From the NCBI GenBank assembly GCA_035610365.1, contig CM069432.1, positions 279,161,482 to 279,225,481 of the forward strand: DNA of 64,000 nucleotides, written 5' to 3'. The notes under the pieces are model-generated. The model was not told the origin of the DNA and searched no databases. It saw only the letters and a list, made by a program, of their open reading frames with translations. This document shows positions 42,301 through 53,499 of this stretch, piece after piece; the first letter of the stretch is position 1, and the number at the start of each line of letters is the position of its first letter. Origin of the DNA: Aquatica leii (lineage: Eukaryota; Arthropoda; Insecta; Coleoptera; Lampyridae). The translations under genes and the position numbers were made by a program.

Positions 42301-42836
42301 ATCGGGATAGGACGCAACTCTTTGCGGATTCCCATTCGGAACAACTAGTGCAGATGCCGCAGCCCATCCAAAACAGAATTCATCAAAATTCATAACATTT
42401 ATGACAGCTTTTTTATGTATGATTTCGATGGGTAGTTTAACATACGAATACGCCTTTAACGGATTGAACTTAACGAAATTTACTTCCACATGCAGAAATT
42501 TCACCAAAACCCATCCTAAAACAAACTTTTGTAACATATAACATTGTTGATACTTAACTCACCTGAATCTTTTTCTTGGAATTCAGATTCCTTTCTATCT
42601 AAAATTTCCACAAACTTCTTGTATAGTTCTGCAACATCCGTACCTGGGCTTAAAATTTCATACTTTGTTTGAAAAGACTTGATATCTAATACTTCTTGTT
42701 GCTTTAATGTATATAACCCAAATAATTCACAATTAACTTTAACGTTTCTAAATTTTGCAACCTGTTTATTCATAAGACTACCTATTTTTTTTCCGATTAC
42801 TTCGGAGATGTCCTCGATAATGTGCTTTGAGTGCAT
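39399..42836 (-). pseudogene. Protein-primed family B DNA polymerase (DNA_pol_B_2), broken
   Basis: Minus strand, N- to C-terminal: a family-specific N-terminal region (42836-41998: VNFVKFNPLKAYSYVKLPIE, NFDEFCFGWAAASAL); exonuclease motif IYADFESLLIP (41833-41558); an endonuclease VII-like HNH box CFICKTEF plus VKDHSHLTGRYRGAAHSTCN (41565-41182); exonuclease HNLSGYDAHLFIKQ; polymerase motif A YLDFTNLYGHSM (40894-40478); motif B KLMNNGVFGKTMEN and motif C LLYTDTDSLIVEI (40241-39399). All catalytic boxes are readable, but the frame breaks at least five times. Related polymerases occur in Polinton/adintovirus-type and linear-plasmid-like elements. No capsid or retroviral-type integrase is present here, so the element type is open. 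Confidence 0.88.
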
Positions 42837-43097
42837 CTTCTTGACACTTGTTACATCTAACGTTGACGATTACTTCTTGCTTGTTATCATCGGTTTTTTT
42901 CTTACAGTTGAACAGTTGTGTTGATACATATATTTATTGCAGTCGCCTGAGGCTATCATTAATTCATGGAAATCAACATATATATAATGCAGTGAGGTTT
43001 TACTGCTTTTTGTGTTGTTCCTACTACCATAATGCTGCTATAAAAGATTAGAGTTTAAGCAGTATACGTATAGTTCATCGCTACACCTGAACTCCTC

Positions 43098-43555
43098 ATG
43101 GCAAATAAAATTGTAATCGATGTCCAAGGGTACATCTCCACTGAACCCTTACATTTGTTCCATCCAAAAGAACTGGCCTCCTACGATGGGGAAGCGTGTT
43201 CGCATTTCCTTTTTAAACCACCATTCGAATATACATCGTTGGATTACTCCGCAAAAAGAACAGCTGAGTATGTATATCGACAACACCATGGTTTATCGTG
43301 GGATAGTGGGTTTGTGGACATAAAAGAATTTTCAAGAATAATAAAGAAAATAGCGAAGAACCATGAACTGATATATGTAAGAGGACACCAAAAAAAAATA
43401 TTGTCCAAGAATATTTATCAACACATGTTATCGAACTTTCGAATGAAATGAATATTCCTAAACCACCAATGTGTTGTTTTCATACTATTAATCCAGCAGT
43501 TTGTGCATTAAGAAACGTTGTAACTTTGTATGACTTCCATTTTAATCAGGTGTAG
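43098..43555 (+). pseudogene. Exonuclease-like protein divergent from the polymerase
   Basis: The open frame 43098-43451 starts IVIDVQGYISTEPLHLF and continues LFKPPFEYTSLDY, HHGLSWDSGFVD, IYVRGHQKKILSKNI. After a frameshift it runs on as NIPKPPMCCFHTINPAVCAL and LYDFHFNQ to about 43555. The opening (an Asp after a beta strand, IDVQG) resembles DnaQ/DEDD 3'-5' exonucleases. I recall similar unnamed proteins in many insect genomes. It starts 262 bases from the polymerase start, in divergent orientation, suggesting a shared promoter and one mobile element. Function is inferred. Confidence 0.5.
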
Positions 43556-43630
43556 CGATGATCTATCCACTAATAATAGCGAATAAATAAATTTTTTATT
43601 ACAATTTGAGTAATTTTTTTACTTTGACTT

Positions 43631-43631
<1 letters not shown>

Positions 43632-43670
<39 letters not shown>
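43632..43670. repeat. (TA)n microsatellite
   Basis: About 38 bases of alternating AT. It lies just beyond the exonuclease-like gene. Confidence 0.97.
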
Positions 43671-43671
<1 letters not shown>

Positions 43672-43783
43672 TATATGTGGTACCGCTCAGCGTCCGGTCT
43701 AAAAACATTGTCACACGGCGTCCTTCGATATACAGCTGTATAAACGTAAATCAAGATATAGTATCGCTTAGCGTCTTTGCTCA

Positions 43784-44010
43784 CGGTTAGGTTTATTCGG
43801 CGTCCTTTCCTTATCTTTAAGTTAATGACGTCATTATTACGCTGCGAAACTATTTTTAGAAATCGAATGTGACTTCTAAGCGTATGTACTATGCAAGTCA
43901 CCGTTAGGTTTGTTCAGCGTCCTTCTCTTATCTTTAAACTCGTGAACTGATTACGCTGCAGAATTATTTTTAGAAATGAAATATAACTTCAAGTAGAATT
44001 TGTAATGCAT
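43784..44010. repeat. About 117-bp tandem repeat, two diverged units
   Basis: Unit 1 starts cggttaggtttattcggcgt (about 43785) and unit 2 ccgttaggtttgttcagcgt (about 43902). Both continue with ccttatcttta or a close variant, ttacgctgc and atttttagaaat. Each contains the GCGTCC motif discussed for 48.1-48.8 kb. Confidence 0.8.
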
Positions 44011-44093
44011 TCATGATATATAACTACTTTACCTTCTATTTATAATGAACTATACATGAAATAAAGAATTTGATATTAATGATCAGCTCAAAA

Positions 44094-44918
44094 CAGAGCT
44101 GGGCAGTAGTTAACTACAAAGTAGTTAAGCTACTAATCTAACTACTTTATTGTTGACGTTAGTTGTATTCTACATATTCAAGTTACTTTTAATTAATAAT
44201 GTAACTGTAGTTGGAATAAATTACATTTTTCGTGTAATCGTATTTAAAAAGTAGTTAGCTACCTTTTTTTAACTACAAAAATAGTTAAACTACTTTGTTA
44301 ATAGCTTAACTAATTTACTACTAATTAAATTACTTTATTAGCGGCTTCAATTACATGCAATGGTTGCAATTATTCAGCTTAAATTGCAGTTTTGCAAGTT
44401 AAAACGCGTCGAAGATAAAGTGTTGTGCATCAATAAGTAAGGATTCAGAAGAAGCAGTTATAGCTTTAATAACTATACCAAGTATTAAACTGAGAGAGTC
44501 TTCAAGTGATGAACGAAAATGACTAGACTACTCAAAAAAAAATTTTAGAAATGCAGCAAACCTAATTTGTTCCGAAATGTTAAATACCACTGATCTAAAC
44601 GTAAACAAAGTATTCCTTCAACAAAACGAAGATTTTTTTGATGAACCTGGTTTATCTAAAAAGTTACACATTTTTTCTGATACTGAGAACGAACATGCTC
44701 AAAACGAGAAAAATGGAACTGGAATAGTTAAAATACCTACTTTTTCTACAAGTAGTTAAAAAAATAACTTATATTTTAGAATACAACTATTGAGTAGTTA
44801 GTAACCGAACTACTTTTCGATTTACAGTAGTTAGTAGTTAGTAACTTACACTACTTTTAAAAAGTAGTAACTTTAGTTAGTAGTTAACTACTTTTACAAA
44901 GTAACTTGCCCAACTCTG
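44094..44918. mobile_element. hAT-type non-autonomous element (MITE) with 8-bp duplication
   Basis: It begins cagagctgggcag and ends ttgcccaactctg, i.e. terminal inverted repeats of the CAGAG-TGGGCA type. It is flanked on both sides by gctcaaaa (44086-44093 and 44919-44926), a perfect 8-bp duplication diagnostic of hAT. The interior is filled with aactacttt/aaagtagtt words in both orientations near the ends. A 60-codon frame (44577-44759) and neighbouring translations are too degenerate to assign to a transposase. Confidence 0.93.
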
Positions 44919-45247
44919 GCTCAAAATTTTGTTTATTAGAGCATAATCAGTTATCTTAAATTCTTCTGTTTTTGTTACCTTAAAACTGTAAAATTTATAT
45001 AAAATAGTAGGCATTTTTTCAAAAATTATTTTTAATTGTTTTAATAAAATTTGAAGTTTGTAGTATAATTTATAACATACTGTAAATCTAAGATTTTTTT
45101 TTATAAAAACACCAATTTAAAGATTTTTACCAAATCTAAATAAACTTTATGTTGTAGTGTAATTGTTGAAAATAAATTAATTGTAAGGAGACTTTAAAAG
45201 TTGATTAAAAAAAGTATACAAAATAATAAAATAAATAATATATTAAT

Positions 45248-45320
45248 AAAATATATAATATAATAATAAAATATATAATATAATAATAAAATATATAATA
45301 TAATAATAAAATATAAAATA
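45248..45320. repeat. 20-bp AT-only tandem repeat
   Basis: The unit aaaatatataatataataat recurs about three and a half times with period 20, in the AT-rich stretch 44930-45640, which holds no recognisable gene. Confidence 0.9.
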
Positions 45321-45639
45321 ATAAAAAAATAGAAAAAAAAACAAAACATTCTCATTATTTTTTAGTGTACTTATTATAAACAGAGAACTAAAAAACAAGG
45401 GTGTTCACTGGACACCTTAGTACAACCAACTGTAAGCTCAGATAAGAAGAAAAATCCGTCGATGAAAACAAGAACCAGATTATTGCAAAGACGTGTGAAA
45501 GGATTGAAGTTCACGCAGATAAGAAACACGAAGTAGTGCAAATAAATTCAAGTAACATTCTAAAATGCTAAAGGATTTATTGCCAACAGCTTTGTCCAGG
45601 CTCAAATAAACACATTGGAAATGAAACTATGGTTGTTGC

Positions 45640-46860
45640 ACAGGTATCAAAATTATTTTGGAATAAATTGAGCAGACAGTATTAAAGCTGAGAAACAGTA
45701 AGGCACCTGAACCAGTTGGAGTCACTGTAAAATAATCCTGAAGTTACCTAAAGAAAACGAAGCAAGGATTTTGTGAAAACTGTGTAATGAAGTCTAGACC
45801 ACAGGAACATGGCCCAAAGACCGGGTGGAATCCATCTTCATAACACTACATAAGAAAATGTCTATCCAAGACTGGAGCAATTACCGCAACATTTCCTTTA
45901 TCTCAGATACCTTCAAAGTCCTACTGCATATCATCCATGCAAGACTAAGGTACTACGCAGACAGTAAGAAACCGCCGAAACAAACCGGATTTGTCAAAGA
46001 TAGAAAAACCCTTGAACAAATTCTGAACATACGCTAACTCATAGAGAAGAATAGAGAATTCAATCAACTTTTAATAATGTGTTTTATTGGTTATAACAAA
46101 GCATTTGACTGTGAAGGAAACTATGAACCACCATACAAGAAATGGGAGTTCCCAAACATATCATCCACCTAATCAGGAACTTGTATACTGAGTCAAGAGC
46201 AGTAATTAGAGATAAAGATGCATTAAAGGTATTCGACAAGGTTACTTTCTATCAATATCCAATTCAACAAATGCTATAAAGCAGTTATTGGAGATAGACA
46301 AATCAACAAGTGGTAGTTTGCTGATGACACTACGTTGTGTTCCAAGTCTGAACTAGAGATAAGCCAATTACTGAAGCGTATAGAAGAAGAAAACAATAAG
46401 TATGGAGTAACAATCAACAAAAGCAATACTAAGGTTATGGTTATAGACCGAGCAGAAAGCTTGGCACCCACCACTGTACTGAACAACTACCAGAAAGTGG
46501 ATGAGTTTCATCCAAGGAGATTAAGCACCTCATCATACTTGGAAGAGCTGCAGTTAGTAGGCTAATACCAATTTAGGAAGATAATCACATCTCCAGAAAC
46601 AACAAGTTGCGGCTACTGTCGTCAGAATGAATGATTAAAGACTCCGAAAAAAACTTTAAACAGCCGAATGCACGGCAAAAAGCTAGTGAGAAGACTACGA
46701 AAACGATGGAAAGATGAAATAGAAGAAGATACACGAAATCTATTGGGAGTCCTAGTCTGAAAGAGGAGAGGAGGCGATAAACAGGTAGGCGTGAAAACAA
46801 AACTAGAAACTAGAAACACAGAAACTGTATGTAGTGCCATAGAAGATCAAGAAGAAGAAG
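45640..46860 (+). pseudogene. RTE-like LINE reverse transcriptase, piece 1
   Basis: Plus-strand fragments give an RT order: DWSNYRNISFISDTFKVLLH (45825-46037), KQTGFVKDRKTLEQILNIR, FIGYNKAFD with a break, TIQEMGVPKHIIHLIRNLYT, then a degenerate FADDTT region at 46310, and LLKRIEEENNKYGVTINKS plus KVMVIDRAESLAPTTVLN (46335-46565). At 46660-46760 comes LVRRLRKRWKDEIEEDTRNL, a typical C-terminal end of these elements. Stops and frameshifts occur throughout. Confidence 0.82.
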
Positions 46861-46863
46861 AGG

Positions 46864-47330
46864 ACAATCAATAAGAGCAAGACCAAGGTTATGTTTATAG
46901 ATCGAAGAGAAAACTTGCTACCAACCACAGTACTGAACAGCTACCACAAAGTGGAAAAGTTTACATATTTAGATTTACTTGTACAAGCAAGTAGCAGATC
47001 GTCCAGAAAGATTAAATATTGCATTTTACTTCGGAGAACAGCAGCTAGCAGCATAATACCAATTTGGATAAATCGCCACATCTCTAGGAACAACAAGTTG
47101 CGGCTACTCAAAGCACTTACCTTCTCAGTGATGTTATATGGAGGTTAAACATAAACATAAACTCTCAAGGTTCATGTCAAACGCATAAATGCCTTTCAGA
47201 TGTGAGTCTAGAGACGGATGTTGGGAATTGCTAAATATGGAAACAAGACTAGCAGTAGTATGTAAACAGAGCATCCTAATATTATTTGACTATATCACAA
47301 GAAGAGATGGATAAGCATAAATAAAACGAG
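46864..47330 (+). pseudogene. RTE-like LINE reverse transcriptase, piece 2
   Basis: A second, partly overlapping copy starts INKSKTKVMFIDRRENLLPT, repeating the thumb region already seen at 46410-46490, and goes on FTYLDLLVQASSRSSRKIKY, then NRHISRNNKLRLLKALTFSV to 47148. Two copies of the same family thus lie in tandem, the second lacking everything before the thumb. Confidence 0.8.
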
Positions 47331-48100
47331 CCATTTTTAGTTTCGCCGCAAATTTACTGAAAATTTTTTCTCAAAAAATATTTTTTATTTGTTTTAATTG
47401 TTAAAAAAAACTTGATACGTAGTATTGCATTATCAGCAGAAAGATTTACTGCGCCGATCTCGCATGCACACTCTGACACTGAAATTCATTTCTATTTAGG
47501 GACATAAAATTTTTCTTAGAATTTTTGATGCACGCAAAACGTAATGTACAATACAAAATAAAATAATGTTAGAATGTTTCCATTTAAACAGAGTAAATAA
47601 TCAAAGTTTGACTTAAAAATTTTAATTACATACACATTTTCTAAAATACTCAGTAAAGAAGGAATATTGTTAAAAAAAATTTTTTTATTAGAATTTGAAA
47701 CAATATTTTCGTATATAAACGTACTAGTTGTTTTTGTAATAAAGCAAAAAATATTAAGAATGATTTTGCTGGTCGAAGAAATTTAATTAGTTGCAAGCAC
47801 GCAAAGATAAGATACTAAAATAACTTTGTTGTAGTTACGGCAGTAACTGAATGGCGTACAGTGTCAGCACAAGTTTGAACATAAAATAGCAGCATAACGA
47901 TATAAACCAATTTATAATTTATTAATACCAAATGTTTTAACTTATCGTCACCATAAATATCTTTTTCTGCAGCTGTCACACGTTGCACAATATCCAACGT
48001 TCGTTTTTGAAATTTATATGACTTTTTCATATTAGCAACCGCGTAAAAACAAGTGTTCTGCTTAAGGACGCTAACTACTTCGAAAAGTTGAGATTAAAAA
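47331..48100. other. AT-rich DNA without recognisable gene
   Basis: No family match. The minus frame at 48030-47815 (KKSYKFQKRTLDIVQRVTAA) is short and unassigned. Confidence 0.35.
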
Positions 48101-48109
48101 TAAATTACG

Positions 48110-48850
48110 TTAAAGTCTTGGGACGCTTAGTAAACCGATAGCTGAATTATTATATACAAATTCAAAATCAGCATGTACGCATGACGTAATACCAATTCTT
48201 AGATATAAATATTTGTATGTACATATGACGTAATAGGACGCCCTGTTGATCGATTCGTAGATATATACACACGGACGCTCAGTGAATATTTGCAATAACT
48301 TTAAATATACATGAATATATACAGACCGATTTTAGCGCCACCTAACAACAACACGTTGAACTAAATTTCATATAGAGGTCAAAATGTGATGCCACTAAGC
48401 GTCTCTCTAATTTTTGTTTTAACGGTACTAGAAGGCTCCTAGTGCACCAAAAAAATTTTTTTAATGATTTTCCACTCAGCGTCCGTACCTCGGATGCTGA
48501 ATGTCCGAGGACGCTGAGTGTAACCAAAATTTTCTATGGGTAGACGCTGAGTGAATACGTGTATAAATATATATATAAATCCGTCTATCTAAATGGCGAC
48601 AACACATAACAAAGTTTTTTGGCGTCCACCGCTTCCCGTTGTGATAGAAACAATCTGATTCGTGTATATAAACTTTTTTTGTTATATTATGAATCAATTA
48701 GCAATAAGAACTGTAAAAATGTAAATAATAAAAAAGTTTAAATACGTTGCAATTTGGCGACCTTTTATAAATGAATCAAATGGCGTCCAATATACGATTA
48801 TGAATATTTTACTACAAACTGGCGACCAATATACAGATCACTTTCATATA
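48110..48850. repeat. Cluster of GCGTCC / GGACGC motifs with a palindrome
   Basis: Within 740 bases the word GGACGC or GCGTCC (or GCGTCT, GCGACC) occurs about a dozen times in both orientations, often as actcagcgtcc or ggacgctgagt. At 48474-48523 an inverted pair, actcagcgtcc ... ctcgg and ccgag gacgctgagt, forms a palindrome. The same word recurs at 43685-43920 in mostly forward orientation. It looks like subterminal repeats of an unidentified DNA element; no gene is seen here. Confidence 0.6.
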
Positions 48851-50270
48851 TCCGTTAAATGACATCCAAGCAATGTTGCCAGTTGTTGCAACCAGTATTA
48901 GATTACAACCTTGAACCTCGATTATCTTTATAGCAGTTCATCAAACATGCTATGTAAATAAACTTTTAACCGTTATAGAAACTTGATCTTTTCTGTTACT
49001 TCCTTGAAACAATTATTGTACTTCTGCTAAACTTAACCTAATTATGTTTTTGTCATCTGTTCGTAAATATTTTTAAAATTTTGGTTAGAGCATAAAACAA
49101 AATTTTAACTAACAATTGTATTTCTTGCAAATATGTAATGTGCAGTAATTAAGAAACATAATAAATTATTTATTCCGAATAAAAACATTGTAAAACAACT
49201 TAAAAGACATATGACAGTGTAAGCAACAAAATGGAAATCAGTTAACTAGAAAAGTGTTGAATTTTTGTCATTGGTTTAATGCACATATACGTATTAAATA
49301 TTTATATTTAAATTTATGTGCAGGTTTTTCTTAATTACGCAATTTGTTTTCAAATAGTAACGTAGATTAAAATTAATTAAATCAAGAATCATCAGTACAT
49401 AAAAACACTAACTGATACAAATTTATAAAAAGAGTAAGTTTTAGTAGATTTTTAGAAAAATAGAAAAAGAAGAAAAGACTAGTAATTTAGCCATTTTGTA
49501 AACTACGCAGTGATTATGTAAGCTTAAATAAATTTTAAAAAAATTGCAAAATACTGCTTTAAAAAGTAAAATGTGTGTTATCTTAGCATATGGAACTATA
49601 GAATAGCTTCCCACTAGTCACTACTACATTAACGGTACAGTTCTATACCGTGACTACCACCAAAATGGAAAACAAATATTTGGCTGTTACGTGATTACAA
49701 CTATTTTATCACTTATAAAATATCTTTACAGTCACTTAAAATCCACGTGGCTGCTAAATAGCAGCGTGGTGAGTGTCTTCTAGCGGAGATGTATTTATGT
49801 ATCTGTTTCATTTTTAAATGTTGTATACTTTCTCATCTCTTTATTTTATAAATGGTACAACTAAATTTACTTTGGTCAAGATGTTTTTAGCTTCTATAAA
49901 GTAGATGTATATAATGAATTTGAACAATATTTACTATGAGCAAAATTCCGACAAATGCAAATTTACTGTTAAATGTAAAGGTTATAGATCCAGATATCAC
50001 TATGCACCATCAAATTTTTTTTAGAAAAACAAAATTAATTAGTACAGACTTTAATGTAAATATGCTGCACGTACCTGTACCTAATATGTGCGTACATTGT
50101 ACGTACGTTAATGTACAAGGATTTTTGATTATAAACATTTTGATGGTAGTGCTGTTTTAGGTATCTTTCAATCTTCAGTGTGGTTTTAAAGTGTATAATT
50201 AAAAGCAACTAATAAAAGATATTTATTAGAACATAAAAGCCATTTATATAATATGTAAAAATATTAAGTC
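48851..50270. other. AT-rich DNA without recognisable gene
   Basis: The only sizeable frame (49936-50160, 74 codons) matches nothing I know. A short inverted repeat of acggtac/gtaccgt type occurs near 49633-49655. Confidence 0.35.
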
Positions 50271-50276
50271 GTCGTG

Positions 50277-50345
50277 ACATACTTGGTAAGGCATCTGCTT
50301 ACTACGCCAACAAGAGTTCAAATCCTAGTCGCGTGAAAGTTTTTT
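50277..50345 (+). ncRNA. tRNA-like sequence (tRNA pseudogene or SINE head)
   Basis: It contains a good Pol III B box (gttcaaatcc, 50321-50330), a weak A box (tgacatacttgg, about 50283-50294) about 38 bases upstream, and a T-run from 50340. The acceptor and T stems pair poorly, so it is not a working tRNA. Confidence 0.35.
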
Positions 50346-50867
50346 TTTATTATTACATATTATGTACAAAACAGTGACAATTAGATGTACAGTGTACGTA
50401 CACTAGGCGTAGTGGTAAAGATGGCTTGACTGTTCGTACTAATTTTTCTCAATTATTGGTAACATCGTACTACTACAACTAGTTTATATTTTACTATCAA
50501 TTACATTTCATAACGTATTCTTATTCAGCTTACACATTTTTAATTTTCTAAATTACTTATGTGCTTGATGTGATCAATATTGTTATTTATGCACATATCA
50601 AATCTCCGTCTAATGTTCTTAAAAATATTTTGCAGTTGTTATGGAGTGATATCTGCTTCATTATTAAAGGAAGTCGAATTTAATATTTTATCATTTCTGA
50701 AATTATCGTTAAACCAATAACAGTAGTTTAGTCACTTGTCGTAATCAAGTGTAAGCAACTGTAATGTTGTATGGATGCAACAGCAAATTATTTATTAGAC
50801 CTTTACATGTTCTGTAACTTAAACCTAATATATTAATTATATAAAATTCTTGCGACAACTATTTTAA
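50346..50867. other. No recognisable gene
   Basis: AT-rich flank between the tRNA-like sequence and the piggyBac element. Confidence 0.4.
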
Positions 50868-53492
50868 CCCGGCGTCGGTCGGGTGGTCAGAAGTTACTTA
50901 AGCGGTCAGGTGGGGTCTAGCGGACCTCAATGTTTGTAAGTCATAATCTGGGACAAAATAAACTTTTAGGCATTATTTGACTAAAATTATTTGTTTTGGC
51001 CTCATTTGGATTAAACAAATATGCAACTAAAGTTAGATGGTCTTTATTTGAAAAAATATCATATTTTATTAAAACACTAGAAATTTAGAGTCTTAAATGT
51101 TTTAATATTTAAAAAAATCACAGTATTTTTAAAGTATCCCAAAAACGTGTTTTAAACAAGTTTTTGACTTGAAAACTTGGAACAAAACATAAAAAATACA
51201 AGAAACAGATAGGTCAATCATAAGTTCAAAAATAAGGGCACACAATCTGGTCAAATATAGACGTGCTTTTTTTAAATATAAATCTTATAGAACGCCAATT
51301 TAAAATAAATTACAAAACAGAAACTAAAAAATAACACTCTCTAAAACATTGGCAAGAAAAATAAGAATAACATAACATGAAGTATAAGGAAATTGACCGA
51401 GTAGGTACACGTTCGTACTACATTATACAGCATCGGATGTATGAGCACAGGACTCGCATTGCATAACAGCATGGTCTAAACAAAGAAAAATATTACATTT
51501 ATGGCAAGAATATTGTGTTTCTTTATCCATCCTTCGAGAGCAAATACCACATCGACCACGAACGCCAGCTGGTTTTTATTTGGGGTTGTTCCGACTGCAA
51601 ATATGTTTCTAATTTTTTCTCTCAAAACTCGTTTCATCCTGGGATTGTTTTTTCTAGCTTGTGCATATTCTTTGACTAAGGCCAACCCTAAATCTTTTAA
51701 ATAATTTCTTCTTTTTATTTTCTGATCGCCGGTATTAAACTTATACAAAACTTGTGAGTTGATGCCAGCAATGTTTAGCAGACAAAACATAATTGTTAGG
51801 GGCCATCTTCTGCTGTTGCGACTTACGTTATAGGATGCAGATAATTTATCTGTTATATCAACCCCAGACTTTGTTGAATTATAAAAGCTTATAATTTCAG
51901 GAAGCATCTTCTCGCCGAAATCTTCACTAATTGTATCATTATGATGAAAGAAGTAAAACATTCTTGCCTTTCTTAGGCATATATGACAAGATAGTTATGT
52001 TTTTTTGAAAACCAAATAAACTGGAAGGCAGTGACCTGTTTTTAGTTGAGAGAAATGGTGAAGGAATTTGTCGCTTGTTTTTTCTTACCGACGGATCTGA
52101 GTTTATGATTATTGTAGAGTTCCTGGATGAGGTCATAACTTGTGTACCAATTATAAAGGTAACATTTCGGTTAGTCCCTGAAATTGGTGCAACCATTCTA
52201 AGAGTTATGTCTTTTGGAGTGTTACTCATTTGAAATAGCCCATCAGGCTGCTTTCCTGTATATACCTCCATATTCAAAGTATAAAATGTTTTAGCATCAA
52301 CCAAAGCTTGTATTTTTATGCCGTATTTCGCCGGCTTGTTTGGAATGTACTGCCGAAAGGAAGATCTCCCTCGGAACGACTCGAGCTTTTCGTCTAAGGT
52401 TAGATACTCACTTGCAGTATATACAGATTGACAATTGTCGACAAACTTGTCAAAAATTGCTCTTATTAGAGCAAGTTTGTCTATTGTCAGTCTTTCCGCT
52501 CTGTTTTCGACGTTATCAAATCGTAGACAAGTAGACATGAATCTTTTGGCCGACATGGTTGCGGGAAATATATTTATGCCGGTACCATCAGTTTTCCGAA
52601 AATCTTCTAAATTCCTGTGATTTGCCCTTAACACGCCTGCAAGGTAAAGTAATCCAAATACCGCTTTAATTTCCACTTCATTTGCATCATTGCAAAAGTC
52701 CTTATTGTGTTTGTAATTTACGGATTTTTGTCTTATTTTTATTGTAATGTATTTTGCTATGTCGGAAATTATGTCATTATCAATAAATGATAGCCAGCAA
52801 TCAAGAGGTGTTTTCAAATCTCGTGCACTTTGCTTAACTCCTGGTAAATGCGTTTTTATATTTTCCGCCCTGGTCCGAACCCGCTTATTACTATATGTTT
52901 TCAACCATTTCGTGCCGTCCTTACCTTTATAATGTGTACTAGTACTTGTATCTAATTCATCATCGTTTGAACTGTCTTCCTTTTCCAGAATGTTTCCCTC
53001 AGCATCGTCAACTTCATGTTCGTAATCTGCGCTTGTGATATTGTCCTGTAGTTCTTTAGCCTCCTGAGAATCTTCAATATTAATTTCACTTCTACTGTCT
53101 GAATCTATGAAATGTTCTTCTTCTTCATTCAACTCTTTCCAGAAGTTTAATAGACGTTCTTGCTTTTTTTCATAATAACCAGATGCCATGACAGCTAGAA
53201 TTTGTTTGTTTGGCACAAATACAAAAAAATAAACCAAAATTCTTTACCTTCAACTATCTCACAAAATGTCACGTAAATGGTTGGGTGGGGTTTGTCAGGC
53301 CCCAAGCAAAATTGCAGCAATGTAGATTCCTTACACTCACAACAACGACTAAAATTTGTGCTGCACGCGACAGCATAACATTTGAGCGGAGGGTATTGCA
53401 ACGGCTGGTTGCGCAAGCGTATCGGCAAAAAAAAAAATACGGCGCTCTAGATCTGCATGGGGTCTACAAGACCCCACCCGACCGATGCCGGG
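50868..53492 (-). mobile_element. piggyBac transposon with both ends
   Basis: The ends cccggcgtcggtcgggtgg (50868-50886) and its inverted partner, with one mismatch in 19 (53474-53492), are each flanked by TTAA (50864-50867 and 53493-53496). Subterminal ggggtctacaagacccc and a left-hand counterpart add inner repeats. The interior is one transposase gene on the minus strand. The element is complete in structure but its gene is frameshifted, so it could move only with help from another copy. Confidence 0.96.
51430..53187 (-). pseudogene. piggyBac transposase, three frameshifts
   Basis: It starts MASGYYEKKQERLLNFWKEL with an acidic N-terminus. The DDE core follows: first catalytic Asp in YLTLDEKLESFRGRSSFRQY, the second expected in a TFDNW motif, the third in NSTKSGVDITDKLSASYN (51961-51476). 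At about 52163 one G is missing from the GAT codon of the second Asp, so the frame reads TFIIGTQ; it recovers at RKNKRQIP. A further shift lies at about 51950. The C-terminal Cys-rich zinc domain (RCGICSRRMDKETQYSCHKC, 51560-51440) survives in yet another frame. The family is certain; this copy is inactive. Confidence 0.94.
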
Positions 53493-53499
53493 TTAAAGG

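Noticed and set aside
39399..43555. An integrated virus annotated to species level
   Set aside because: Only polymerase and exonuclease-like genes are seen; capsid, packaging ATPase and termini are absent, so a virus name would be a guess.
43632..43670. (TA)n tract as an origin or promoter
   Set aside because: It is an ordinary dinucleotide microsatellite; nothing around it supports a specific role.
49936..50160. 74-codon frame starting MSKIPTNANLLLN
   Set aside because: No recognisable domain, no splice context and no homologous neighbour; retained only as unassigned sequence.
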